A stretch of DNA of 64,000 nt, taken from positions 62,001 through 126,000 of the forward strand of contig VZRG01001989.1 in the NCBI GenBank assembly GCA_013397435.1, written 5' to 3'. This DNA comes from Erythrocercus mccallii (Eukaryota > Chordata > Aves > Passeriformes > Dicruridae). This document shows positions 1-11,000 of this stretch, one piece after another; positions within the stretch are counted from its first letter, which is position 1; each line of letters opens with the position of its first letter. A program made the position numbers and the translations under genes. The notes below the pieces were generated by a model. It worked only from the letters and a program-made list of their open reading frames with translations, was not told the origin of the DNA and did no database searches.

Positions 1-721
1 CAGACCACATAGATAATTCCTGCCCTTATTAGTGCCTATAGTATTTTCTTTGTAGATTGCTTATTATTTACATTCTCTTCCAGCTAGAGTCAGCATTTGG
101 AGAGAAATAGTGCCAAGGAAAGGCTTCATGTTAAGCCCTCACTAATGCAAAATCATGGCAATCATGATAAATTAATTGTAGGATGAGGTATGGGTTTGAG
201 TAAAGAAAGAAAACCTGAGAAGGTTTTAAAGGCTGCTTCACTGTTGATTTTTTTAGTTGAAATTGAATGTTAAGGGCCTTGAATGACTCATCTGTTTCCC
301 CATTTCAGAATGATGGGAATGCATTAGCACTGGCTTTTTATTCATTTTGAGAATGCAATTGACATGTTTGTGTGAATTATAATTTGCAACTTCATTTCAG
401 TAGTTTAATTAATTCAAAATGGTTGAGAATAGTTCTGAGGTTTGTGGAAAACAACGTAGTATGCATGTAGATTTTGCAAAGTAGTTGCTAAGCTTAAATG
501 TCAGCAGACTTCTTATATACTGAAAAGTAACTTCTATGCATAGGTACTTGGAAATATTCTGAATAATGAAAATACAAAATACTGAATCATGGTTTTCTTA
601 ATGCTATCTATTTTTCAAAGTGAACATTATTCTTTAATGAACATTATATTGGCTATTATTTATCTGAATTAGCATAACATTTAAATGCAGCAAAACATAA
701 TTTTTCTTCTTTTATCTCTAG
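1..721 (+). other. NRCAM: NRCAM intron, 3' part
   Basis: AT-rich noncoding sequence ending in a pyrimidine-rich tract and an AG at 720-721, directly before the transmembrane exon. The preceding NRCAM exon lies outside the window. No repeat or other gene was recognised here. Confidence 0.85.
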
Positions 722-853
722 CAATGGCAAGCCGGCAGGTAGACATCGCTACTCAAGGATGGTTCATTGGTCTTATGTGTGCCGTTGCTCTTCTGATCTT
801 GATTTTACTGATTGTTTGCTTCATAAGGAGGAATAAGGGTGGCAAGTATCCAG
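722..853 (+). CDS. NRCAM: NRCAM transmembrane exon (neuronal cell adhesion molecule)
   Basis: This exon encodes the membrane-spanning part of NrCAM, an L1-family Ig/fibronectin adhesion protein of neurons and nodes of Ranvier. Translation in phase gives a short extracellular juxtamembrane stretch (MASRQVDIATQGW), a hydrophobic helix (FIGLMCAVALLILILLIVCF), the basic stop-transfer RRNKGGK and the start of the cytoplasmic tail. The boundaries follow the acceptor ctctag before 722 and the donor CCAG|gtatgc after 853. Length is 132 nt, the exon begins after one base of a codon and ends after the first base of a Val codon, which the next exon completes. The match to vertebrate NrCAM is essentially word for word over this part, so the assignment is firm. 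An open frame runs past the donor into the intron to 999, but that extension is intronic. Confidence 0.97.
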
Positions 854-3313
854 GTATGCTATTTAACCAGGATAGTAAAATTCATCTGTTGGTAACCCTG
901 TTAAGAGAGATCTCAGGCTTACCAGAAAATTACATTTGCTGCTGGTTTACATTTACACTGTGTGTATTGCAAACCAGTCTTATCATTTGGTGTGCTTGAC
1001 AGGAGCCATCTGCCTGTTGGTAGAAAACCTACATCTATTTCAGCGTAAGAGAAGGACCTTCTTCATTCCTGGAGGGTCATAGCAGTGCATGCATGACCTC
1101 TTTAGAGAGGTTTGAGCTTTCTTTGGAACATCACCACTAGTGCACATTCCACTTTCTGAAGTCCAATGCAGATGGGTTTAATCCACTAACATGAGCTGAG
1201 TTAGAATTTATTTGGTCAGAAAGTTCAAATCACAGTCACTGGTTACTTTAAAGTATAGGGAATGCATGTCATAGGAGAAATCTCTTCATATGTTATATTG
1301 TTTCCAATACCTTAGGTTCCTTCCCAGAATCTGTGTCATCTTCAGCCCTGTAGTTTTGCAGCTAAGTTTAAAGTTACCATCCTTCAGTTAGGCTGGGTTT
1401 TTTTTCTGTAATTTTTTTCTTTCTAAGAGGAGATGTAGAATAAGCGGTTTTTTATTGTAGGTCTAGGAATAACTAAGTGTGTAGAAAATCACTTTATTAA
1501 GTACAAGAATCCTACTCTGCCCAATCTGTTAGATTGTTTTACAGAGAGAGCAAAGATTTGTAATGACAGCAAGAATTAGGTAAGAGATGTTTCTGTTCCA
1601 GCTGCTGAAGAAAACAGATGATTAGGGAACACAGTGGTACATAGAGTTATATGACAGGCTGAAGACATCATCTTAGGGTTTTTTCCTAATATTTGGATTT
1701 TTTAAAAGAGAAAATGAGATAACAGAGTATATAGAAAAAGTGATTCAGGTGACTGAAATGAGTGAAGTGATGAAACTGAAAAGAGTAGGTAGGATGTGGA
1801 GTGAACCACCATCTAGAGGAGGGTAAAACAAAGGTTTTGTGTAAAAGTGTAGAGGGCAGTTGGATGCTGAGGTTTTCATTACTTTGTGGATCCTTGATAT
1901 TCTGTCCTTTTCGCTGCTTCTGCAGAATTATTACTTGTAAGGTATACGTGTTTTCATGCACAGATACAAATGCATACAGACACATATATAAAGGTGGACC
2001 TGGACTGTTCATAAGATTTTCAGAATCAGTATGTACTGGTGTTTATAGCAGTGACTTTGTATTTCTTGGGTCATTGCAAATGTACTGTTCCACAGGTAGT
2101 GACAAATGGAAAGCACTAAGTTACGAAATCTACGAAAATTGAAGTTCTGAACTCTTTTTCGTCACAATTTTTGCATGTCATCTTGAGGTTGCCTGTGGTT
2201 TGTAGAAAGCAATCAATTACTTCAGTATGAAATTGTAGCAGCCTGATATATCTCAAGGTGTTATGAATTATTGCAATTACGGACTTAGTAAATACTGTCA
2301 GAAATGATTCATATCATCTTAAATAACCGCAAATAAATCAATGATGTACAAATAAAGTGTGGAAATTACCAGAGTAAAAGACAAGAGGCTGTGGATTGGA
2401 TTATATAACTGTATCTGCTAGACAAGGGAGAGATTTGAATAGATGCCAGAAAAACAGAAATGAAAAGGCAAAGGGAAGAACCATAAATATAGTTCTTAAT
2501 GACAGTATATTTTTTATCCTGTCAACAATCTTAACTTGTAGTAATACATGTCATCTGTAAGTATCTGACTCCTTAGGTGCTAGTGGGTTTCTGTGTCAGT
2601 ATGCTACATCTATTGTTTTATAGGGACAAGTTATATGCCTGGATTTATTCCCACCAATGAACAAAGATTAAACCTAAAACCAGAATGTGCAAGAAATACA
2701 ATTGTGTAAAATTTAGGTTCCAGTATATGTGACTTTGCATTGGGTTTGATCAAATTGTAGAAAAGAAGAAATTGGCAAACCATGAGAATGTTTTTTAGAG
2801 AATTATTTTGAGAGTTATTAATAATGGAAAAAAGTATCTAAAATTCTCTGGAGGCTTACTACATGGAATTAAGGCAGAAAATCTACAAACCAACAGTGAA
2901 CAAAAGTGAATCTGATTCAGATTGAGAAGAATATCAAGAAGAAATAGAGAGCATTGTTAAGTAGAACTGAAAAATTCAAATTTGATTAAACAATAACTCT
3001 ATTAATAATCTTAGTAAGTTATTTTAGTAGGAATTTTAACAATTTTCTCTCTTTAGTGCTAGAAATAAAAGAAAGAAGCTCTGTTACTACAAAATGACAT
3101 ACAGTCATACTTGAACGAAAATAAAATTCTATAACTAATTAACCGATCTTTTTCTTAAAAAACCCCAAACTAATAATTTAAGGGCCCATTTTAAAAAAAA
3201 TAGTTTTTATTCAAACCACACTTCTGCCAAATGTGATCAGTTTAAGAAATTAAGGTCTTAGATTTTCTCCTCTTGCAGTTTCATGATAAAAATTACTATT
3301 TCAAATATTTTAG
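854..3313 (+). other. NRCAM: NRCAM intron between transmembrane and juxtamembrane exons
   Basis: 2.46 kb AT-rich intron with a gtatgc donor and a ttttag acceptor. Open frames inside it (for example 1801-2142 and the opposing 1686-2012) have no recognisable protein features. I see no repeat or RNA gene. Confidence 0.85.
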
Positions 3314-3392
3314 TGAAGGAAAAGGAGGATGCACATGCTGATCCAGAAATACAACCTATGAAGGAAGATGATGGAACATTTGGTGAATACAG
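3314..3392 (+). CDS. NRCAM: NRCAM juxtamembrane cytoplasmic exon
   Basis: A 79-nt exon encoding VKEKEDAHADPEIQPMKEDD followed by GTFGEY, the conserved cytoplasmic segment next to the membrane in NrCAM. It is bounded by the acceptor ttttag before 3314 and the consensus donor CAG|gtgagc after 3392. The exon begins with the last two bases of a Val codon and ends after two bases (AG) of a Ser codon, so the downstream intron is phase 2. That phase matters: the normal last exon (12679), the acceptor at 5160/5161 before the gag-like frame and the acceptor at 4942/4943 can all be joined in frame to this donor. Confidence 0.96.
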
Positions 3393-4942
3393 GTGAGCCG
3401 CTGGTGTGGTTTGTCATGTTCACTGTTCATGTCACACATGTACTGTATATAGTATCACACTTATTAATTTAAGACTAACTTTTTTTTTCCATGTCAAAGA
3501 TTCTGTATCCAATGTTACTTAGAACTAAAAATAGTGTTTCAACCACACCATTAGAAAAAAGAATTATCCAAGCTTAGTATAAGCCATTTGCTAATGCAAG
3601 ATGAAAGCCAGATTCAATCACAATTGTATGTGTTTGAAAGTCAAAATGTGGAATCTTTATTTACAAAGCCATCTTTCAGATAGTTCAAATGCCAGATACA
3701 GTGTCCTTTCAGTTGGGGCACTATGTTGAGCACTACAGTTTTTGAAAATCGATTTCTAACTGAAGCCTAAGACAATCTGGTGTTGACTGGAAAATAAATG
3801 CATTTAAAATAGTTGACAGTACTAACATTTAATCCAATAACAAGTGATGTTATACACAGAGGTGAAGGAGTGTCCTACAAGAGAGAAAATCTACCTTTCA
3901 TGTATTTCAGTACAAGATATATAGCAAACAGCTTCAAAGCATGCAACACCGCTCTTATTCCTGATTCTCTTCCTTTATAGTAAATGCAGTCCAGCCAAAT
4001 GTGGCATTACCAAAAGCATGCCGTGGCAAGACTATTCATACAACATCTATAAATATAGCTCATTAAATAAGCAGTTTATTTGTTTTTTGATTAGTACAAA
4101 AAATAATTATTTTCTAAATAGGTCAATATGATTATATTTTACATGGGTGTTATAATAGATAGTGCATTCCTATGTCAAAAGCAGTGTAGAAGTCCTTTAT
4201 TGTTGCAAAGATCTGACATGTACAAATATACATGGAAAAAGCAGGTTTTTTCTACAAGGATCTACTGTGTTGCCATAGCTTCTTCATAGAAGGGAAAGGT
4301 ACATCTTGATCTGACAGGACTAGATGTACAGTTCTGAATGCTAAGGAGCAGTTTCTGTTTATTCTTCTTTGATTAAAAACAATACATACTCTTTTCTTAG
4401 GTTAATGAGTTCAGAATAGTATTTTATTACAGCTGTAAGTGCATATAAATTACCTAAATTCAACTGATAAAAAGGGAAATGTGAAGCAATCTTTGGAAGT
4501 AGAGTTAAAAAAGTACTGTATAAGTTTTCTTGGGAAGCCTAGTTTGCATACTCCATTGCTCCACTGGTTCTTGATACTTGGAACTTTCAGCAGCAGAAAC
4601 TAACTTTTGTACAGAATTGTACAAATTATATGACCTCAACACATGTTTTCTCAGGCCTGGAATAAGTATTCAAGCCTGCTTTCATGTGTGACCTGTAGGA
4701 AGATTTGAATTTATGTCTCCATATTTAAATGGGTTGAGTTAATCTAAAGAATGATCTAGAGCTTTATTACATTATTTATAATGCATTTATTCACTCGCGT
4801 CTGGTGAATATGGGCAGATGCATGCCAAGCTTTCACACTTGTTCACCTGAAAGAGTTCATTCTATGTACCCTGCAAAAACTCCTTTTTAAAACGTTTTTC
4901 TGTGTAATTAGTCTATACTGGGCTTTCCTCTTTTTTCCTTAG
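3393..4942 (+). other. NRCAM: NRCAM last intron, portion before the gag-like insert
   Basis: AT-rich intronic sequence with no recognised repeat or gene. It ends in a strong polypyrimidine tract (ctttcctcttttttccttag, 4923-4942), which is a better acceptor than chance would suggest and opens a frame of its own (next entry). Confidence 0.75.
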
Positions 4943-5108
4943 AGACAGGGCAGGAGCAGCAACCAGTCAGATTACAGAAGATATCTTGTCATCCTCTCTG
5001 CAGCCCAGCATCACTGCAGTCACTCAGTTCCCAGTTTGTCTGCCTCACATGATGCGGTGCTTCTTTGAGGAAAAAGGGTATAGGGTCTCCCTTGGAAAAA
5101 AAATGTAA
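4943..5108 (+). CDS. candidate alternative exon / 5' extension of gag-like ORF (unverified)
   Basis: Directly after the strong acceptor at 4941-4942, the sequence reads in phase from the NRCAM donor at 3392 for about 55 codons (AG|A GAC AGG GCA..., including SQITEDILSSSLQPSITAV) before a TAA at 5106-5108. The stop lies just after a run of eight A (5096-5103). The gag-like frame downstream is open from 5084, so the two frames overlap across this run and differ by one base. One extra A, a -1 ribosomal shift, or removal of 5078-5160 as an 83-nt intron (weak donor GG|gtatag) would each connect them in frame. I do not recognise the encoded peptide. It may be an N-terminal gag part, a short alternative NrCAM tail, or noncoding. 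Confidence 0.35.
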
Positions 5109-5160
5109 TTTTTGAAAGATGTAGGAATTCGAGTATTTTGAACTTTTTTCATCACTTCAG

Positions 5161-6991
5161 GTCCATGTCTGCTTGGACAGGAAAGAAACTGGACAAGGAA
5201 AAGAAAAGAAAAGGTAGCTGTGCCAATTCTCCTGAAGCAGACCCTGTCTTTACCAAAGCAAAGTCTGTGAGATCTGACAGATCCAACTTCTTCAGAAGGT
5301 CAGGGGATCAATACTCCAGCACCAGATCAGAGACCTCCTACACCAGGAGGAGGGCTAGGCAGTCTTCAGAGCTTACAAGGGTTCGTTCTGTCTCTGCTTC
5401 CCTCTGCCGAGAGGAAAAGAGGTCAGACGAATGGAGGTACAGGCATGGCTCTAGACATCATGCTTCTGAGCAACAGATAATGGGGTCGGAGGAGGGCTCA
5501 GATTCTCAGGCAGGACAGCCATCCCCTTTCCTGCAACCCCGCAGCTGCAACTCAATTGGTGGCTTACTGCCAAGGCAGCATTCTTCTCTCCAGGACAGCC
5601 AGACCCCAGACTGCAGCTCAGATTCAGAAGACACTCAGAGCTCCTTCCGCAGGAAGGTAAGACCTTCTACTACTACTCACTTTTCCGAATCTGAAAAGAA
5701 TTCACTAGTGAAGTCTGTGATCTTGCCTGAGCTGGCCACTGTCTTAAAGGATGCTTTGACAGCAGCCAGACAAAGCATAACATCTGTGGCACAGGCTAGG
5801 CCCCATTCAGTAAAGCATCCCAAGGTACCAATTGTCAAAGTTCCACTGGTTCCTTTAGAAGCATCTGAGAGTAGTTCCCAGGCTTCTGAGTCTGATCATA
5901 TGGACAACTTAAAAGATCAAACAGCTTCTGAGAAGGAGAAACCTGAGGCTGACAAGGCCTTCAAGGTTGCATCAGCCTCTGAAGATGGGGAGGTAGCATC
6001 TGAGTCCCCTACAGAAGATCCAGAAGGACCACATCCTCTGCGTAACTTTGACATGGAGAATCAGAATTACCTGTTTGAACACATAAAGAGAGTGCTAATG
6101 CTAAAATCTTTCAAATCTGAATGTGCTTCAGAAGAACTGCTTATTCCCTCTGAAGAAGGCAAGGTAGATAATGCACTTCCTATCCATTCCGCTGTGGAAG
6201 ATCTTGTCTGTAGGATTTGGGGAAATCCTGAAGCCAAGCATGAAGCCCCACCAGTCCTACGTAAGCTCTATCCTTTTCCAGTGGATAAAGCTGCTTTGTG
6301 GGGGACCCTGCCTGAGGTAGACAGAGCATTGGTTACTGGTGATTCTGTACTGTCAGTGCCTGATAATACAGATGCTCTCCCTAAAGATCCTACTGACAGA
6401 AAGATTGAGGAAGCAATTAAAAGATCTTTCAAGCTAGTTGCAGCCCAGCTTGGAGTATCTATCTATTGCACTTATGCTTCTAAAGCTTTACTAATATGGT
6501 TAGAGGAAGAACGAGCCAGATTCAAAAAGAAATGGATCCCATCTGGTGCCATGCAGAGGAAACACAGGCTGTGTAAAATGGCAGCTAATTTTATCCATGA
6601 TGCAGCTGAGGATTCTCTTAGCCTCACTGTTAAAAATGTGGCATGCCTCACTGTTGCCTGGAGAGCTCTGTGGCTGCGTCCTTGGAGCTCATCGCTGGAT
6701 CTGAAATGTAAACTGCTGTCTTTACCGTACACAGGGGGCAAGCTGTTTGGTGAATCCTTAGTCCAGATCATGAAGGACTTCTCAGAACACAAACACTCCT
6801 TACGTCAGATGAAAAAAAAGAGCTCTGTTGGAAGCTCTTCCTGTTCTCCTCACAAGTGTCTGAGCTCCTTGCGTTCTCCTCCAAAGTTCAAAGGAGGGAA
6901 GGGAAAATATAAAGTCTCACAATCATTTCATGCCAAGTATGAAAAGACATCTCACTTTCAGAGCACCAGACCATCAAGAGGAACTTTTTAA
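5161..6991 (+). CDS. DIRS1-like retrotransposon gag ORF, LAP2alpha-type, candidate exapted exon in NRCAM intron
   Basis: One open frame of 608 codons from the first ATG (5165) to TAA (6989-6991). Residues 1-105 are Ser/Arg/Lys-rich with an NLS-like KEKKRK at 11-16. Residues 107-300 are Ser/Glu-rich and low-complexity. About 300-550 form a helical domain with the gag signatures RALWLRPW (500-507) and TGGKLFGE (523-530). The tail from about 545 is basic. This is the pattern of the gag-derived C-terminal region of mammalian LAP2alpha (TMPO) and the ZNF451 gag exon. No LEM domain, reverse transcriptase or recombinase is present. The ATG context is weak (t at -3, t at +4), whereas the acceptor ttttttcatcacttcag before 5161 lets the NRCAM donor at 3392 enter the frame exactly (AG|G TCC ATG). 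An intact 1.8-kb frame without the rest of the element suggests retention for function. It could instead be an independent intronic gene or a surviving relic. Confidence 0.8.
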
Positions 6992-7068
6992 GAACACTGA
7001 CTTGCTTCCTAGTTTCTCAGGAACTGAGACGAGTGAAAGACATGGAAAAGTTTCAATATTTCTGGACA

Positions 7069-7074
7069 AATAAA
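7069..7074 (+). terminator. AATAAA poly(A) signal, first after the gag-like ORF
   Basis: Canonical AATAAA 78 bases after the gag-like stop codon. The downstream GT-rich element is modest. It would give a short 3' UTR for a transcript ending in the gag-like exon. Confidence 0.4.
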
Positions 7075-7982
7075 CCCAGTGCTTAGAAAATTAGTTGTTT
7101 TAAAGTAAGACTTAAATTGTGAAGTTACTTAAATCTTAATGACTAATTAAGATATTCTAGAGAAATTGTTGCTCTCAGTTTTAGGGGAGCGTTTTTTCAC
7201 ATTTCATTTCTAGGCTTCCTAGTGGTCTTGGGATGGTTTGGATTTGTTTGAAGTTTTGCACTCCTCAACTTCAACTAAGAGAATACTTTCTATGTGAGAG
7301 TTGGCTGGTCTGCAGGACCAGACAACATCAGATTTTTCTGCCACATTGGTCTAATGAAGCAAATAATGCTTTAAGAAATGCAGGTGTTTCAGGAACCATG
7401 GAATGATTGTGGATGCTGTATTCCTGTGACTGGATGGATTCCTTCATTTTTACATTAAAAGGGAAAACAGTGCCTCTGTAGCAATCTGCACTGCATTCTC
7501 AGCGGTTTTCTGAGTTGTAGAAGACTGAGACAGTAAATTGTGGACAGTCGCTGTCTACACTAAGAATCTGCAAGAAGCAGAATAAGTATCACAGATGTGT
7601 GTTGAGGTCAGCATAGGTGTATAAAACAGCCTAAATTTTCCTTCTGGTCCATAAATCAAGAGAGATTAAGAAGTTATGACAGCTCGTGGGTAGGAAGACT
7701 GAAAGCAAGCAACTACAAGAGAAGGACGAAAGTCCAATGGTCTGCAGAGTGTTCTTAGAGATAAAACAGGACAGGGCAACTACAGTAATAGGCTTGCTAA
7801 TGTGGTAACACAGGATATTTGCACATTTTGTGAATTATTTTGCCTCTATTCTTCAATATTTTGACACACAGTATTTTTCCTAGAAATTCTAGGATATGCT
7901 GTGAGACACTGTGGCATAGAGTTCTAGGATTGCTAGATAATATATTACTCTTTTTTCTTCTTATGGGTTGATTAACAATGAA

Positions 7983-7988
7983 AATAAA
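7983..7988 (+). terminator. AATAAA poly(A) signal with GT/T-rich downstream element
   Basis: AATAAA followed within about 20-35 bases by a TGTGGGGTTTTTTCT element. This is the best cleavage/polyadenylation candidate in this intron on the + strand. It would define an alternative last exon of roughly 2.8 kb starting at 5161. Confidence 0.5.
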
Positions 7989-8009
7989 GTTTGTAACTAC
8001 AACTGTGGG

Positions 8010-11000
8010 GTTTTTTCTCTTATAGTGACTTAACTTGCAGCTTAGGTGTGTTTCCAGAGGGACCTAGCCATGATTTGTGCCTCAGGACTGTAATTCTAAG
8101 CTTGGTCCCTCCAGAACAAGAGATTATCTCAATGGATTACCTGAACAACTGAATAGTCCAGTTCAATTTGGCAGTGGTCTTACTGTATTCTAGTTTACGC
8201 ACATGTGCTTTCTTTGACAATTCTTGTTTTAATTCTTGAATACTTGTGTGATTAACAACTTTACTTTTTCAACACACTGCTTTTTAAAGCCAGAGCTTCA
8301 TCACCCAGTTTTTCCAGCTTCTACCAGGATTGAAGATTGAGTATTACAGATATGTTAATGAAAAACTACTCAGAAGACGATTATAGGTGTGCTTAAGTCT
8401 TAGCTAAATAAGAAATAGTAAAATGGTTTGAAGTCTGGATTGACTCTAATAATATTAGGACTCACAGTCCTAATAATTTAGGAGTGTGAGCAGAAACCTG
8501 TTAGGTATAGGGACAGATTCTCCTGGAGTATGCAGGGAAGCCATAGCAGAAGGTATTTCTGTGGCTTTACCTGATTGCTTTTACTTAAACATTTCTGGGC
8601 TATTGACCTGAGGTCACAGAAAAAGGAATTTTCTGCCAACAGTTTTCACCTTCTGCATCCACTTTCTGTGTCTCATAGCCCACAATGCTTTAGCCACTTT
8701 GTTTCATGTTGCCTTTCACCTGACAGTTGTGCTCTAAGGAAAAGTAGTATATTGCTAACCATGTATTGAGTCTTTTTGCATGTCTATGAATGTGGCAAAG
8801 TTTAGTTGGGAACTAGTTGCCTGCTGGACTACAGAGGCATCGTAAAAGTGTCTTCCCCATTCTGACTGGTTGCTGCATGTACCCATATCTAAGGAAGAAA
8901 AATTGAAAAGTTGAAAGAAGAAAGGAGATTTCAAGGTACATGTTTCTTTCAATAACTGATAAGCTTGTGAAATGGAATTACTTGTTTTTAAACAAATAAA
9001 TTTGTACTTTGCACTTGTTATTGTTACCTTCATACTTCATATTAATGATTAATACTTAAATCATGCTTTCAGCGCTTTAATATTAATCACTTTTCTTACT
9101 GAAAAGAAGTGTATGTGGTACATATAAGTACTTACAAAAATGATTGGTACATATGAGTCTTCTTGGAGAAAATTTCATCCTTAAAAAGATACTAGTATGG
9201 AATTTATTTATACAGCAAAAACCAGTAAGAGTACACTTAACTTCCATGTCTCTGAATAAAGAATTCATATCCATTTTCACCTCATGTTTGGTTCCCTTCC
9301 AGTATTGTTTTCTGACTATTAATTATATGCACTGCATAAACGACACTGTCAAAAACTTCTTCAGTTTCCTAATATAATTTTACTCAACTCAATTTGCACT
9401 TCATTTTTAATATCACAGTATTACACTAGGTACATAATAAAGTCAGCAAGCAAAACTACAAACAGAAACTGAAAGAAAGTATGATTTATCCTGATTGCAT
9501 TTTGGAATAGTTTTATGAACAATTGTAAGCAAGGTTGGCAAACCTTGTGGATACAGCATCAATACTTATGGCTTTACCATGTTTTGGCAATATAATATTA
9601 CATATTCTACAGCCTAAAGTGTTCTACAGCTCTTCCTAATGTAATTCAGCAGCTTTTGCAGTTTGCTTCTTGGCAACAAACAGATAATACATTCATTTCA
9701 CCAGAGCACCAGAGCCCCTCTCATGTTTTGAATCTCCAGCGTAGCAAAAGTGTTGTCCAAAACACTGATGTGTTCACTTTTTTCTCCTTCTCCTATTTGT
9801 TTGATACAGAAATGGTACCATGGCATATGTTTTCTTTTCTGAACCAGGAGTGTAAAGCATCTTGAATAATCCCACTTGTTTTTCCACTGCCAGAGTCCTG
9901 GCAGAACCTCTCGCTAGACTTACATAGTGCAACAAGTGAAGAAATCCCGGGTTCAGCTTTGATTTTTGCGTTTGCTGTGACTGTGCTCTCACACCAGTGC
10001 CTACTTCCATGCAGATACACCCCAAATCTGGAGATTTGTTTGGTTTTAATCACAGAGATAGTAGAATTCCCATCCTGACTAATATATATAATAAAAAATA
10101 AAAAAACTGTATATAATTTATACACAATGCAACCAAGTGTGTATTTCTTCATTGTTTGTCTTGTACATAAACTGCAAAAATATAAATAAGAAAACCATAA
10201 GCAGAAGTTCTCATACTCAGATTTTTTCTAAATTCTAAATTTTTCTAAATTTTCTAAATTGTAAAGGCAAGCTTTTCCTTGGATTAAACACACACCTTTA
10301 ATACAGCAGCGGCGTATTATTTATTTATGTATATTCCAACCTAGTGAATTACACTTGCTAGGATCATGCTTTAGGATATTTGCACAGAGATTCATGTCCA
10401 TTTGGGATATAATTGCAGTTTTAATTTCTTTTCATTTCTGTGTATTATGGTGTGAGAAATTATGAAGTTATTCACCTGAAGTTAAACAACAAACCATATG
10501 CTAGTGTGCTTTCCTTAACAGTCTTACCCAGAAAGCAGATATTCCCTGGGAGTAGGACTGGTTACAATTTCAAAGAGGGGGCCTGGCCTTCATTTGACTT
10601 GTACGGCCTGTTTTAATGACTATTAATTCTTTCTGATGGGGGCATTGGAGAAACTACGTTGTGTATGAATATTAAATACTCAATCCCATCTTCAGCCTTT
10701 TAAATATATGGTCCTTCCAAAATGAACTTTCTTCAGTAATATCTCTGTAATCTGCTTGTGTTCACAGGGTTATAAACATTTTCAATTTGCTGCTGGATTC
10801 TTGACATGCTGGAATACAATCTTTTAAATGTTACTGGCCTGTATGTTTGCAGCACCAGTGAGCACAGATCAATGACAGACATTTATCTCGTGCCTTGTAC
10901 ACAGCAATAAGTAAAACATCAGGCCTGATACAGCCACATTCAGTTTTGCTTTTGTGTGCTTTGAGCATGAAGATTTTCTTACATGTAAATAAAAGACATA

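Noticed and set aside
6472..6792. Minus-strand 106-codon open frame under the gag-like domain
   Set aside because: It is a shadow of the + strand gag-like coding sequence, with no features of its own.
5161..6991. A retrocopy of TMPO (thymopoietin) itself
   Set aside because: There is no LEM domain, no LAP2 common N-terminus and no poly(A) tail; the similarity is to the gag-derived region only. LAP2alpha is, to my knowledge, a mammalian isoform, so shared descent from a DIRS1-like gag is the simpler reading.
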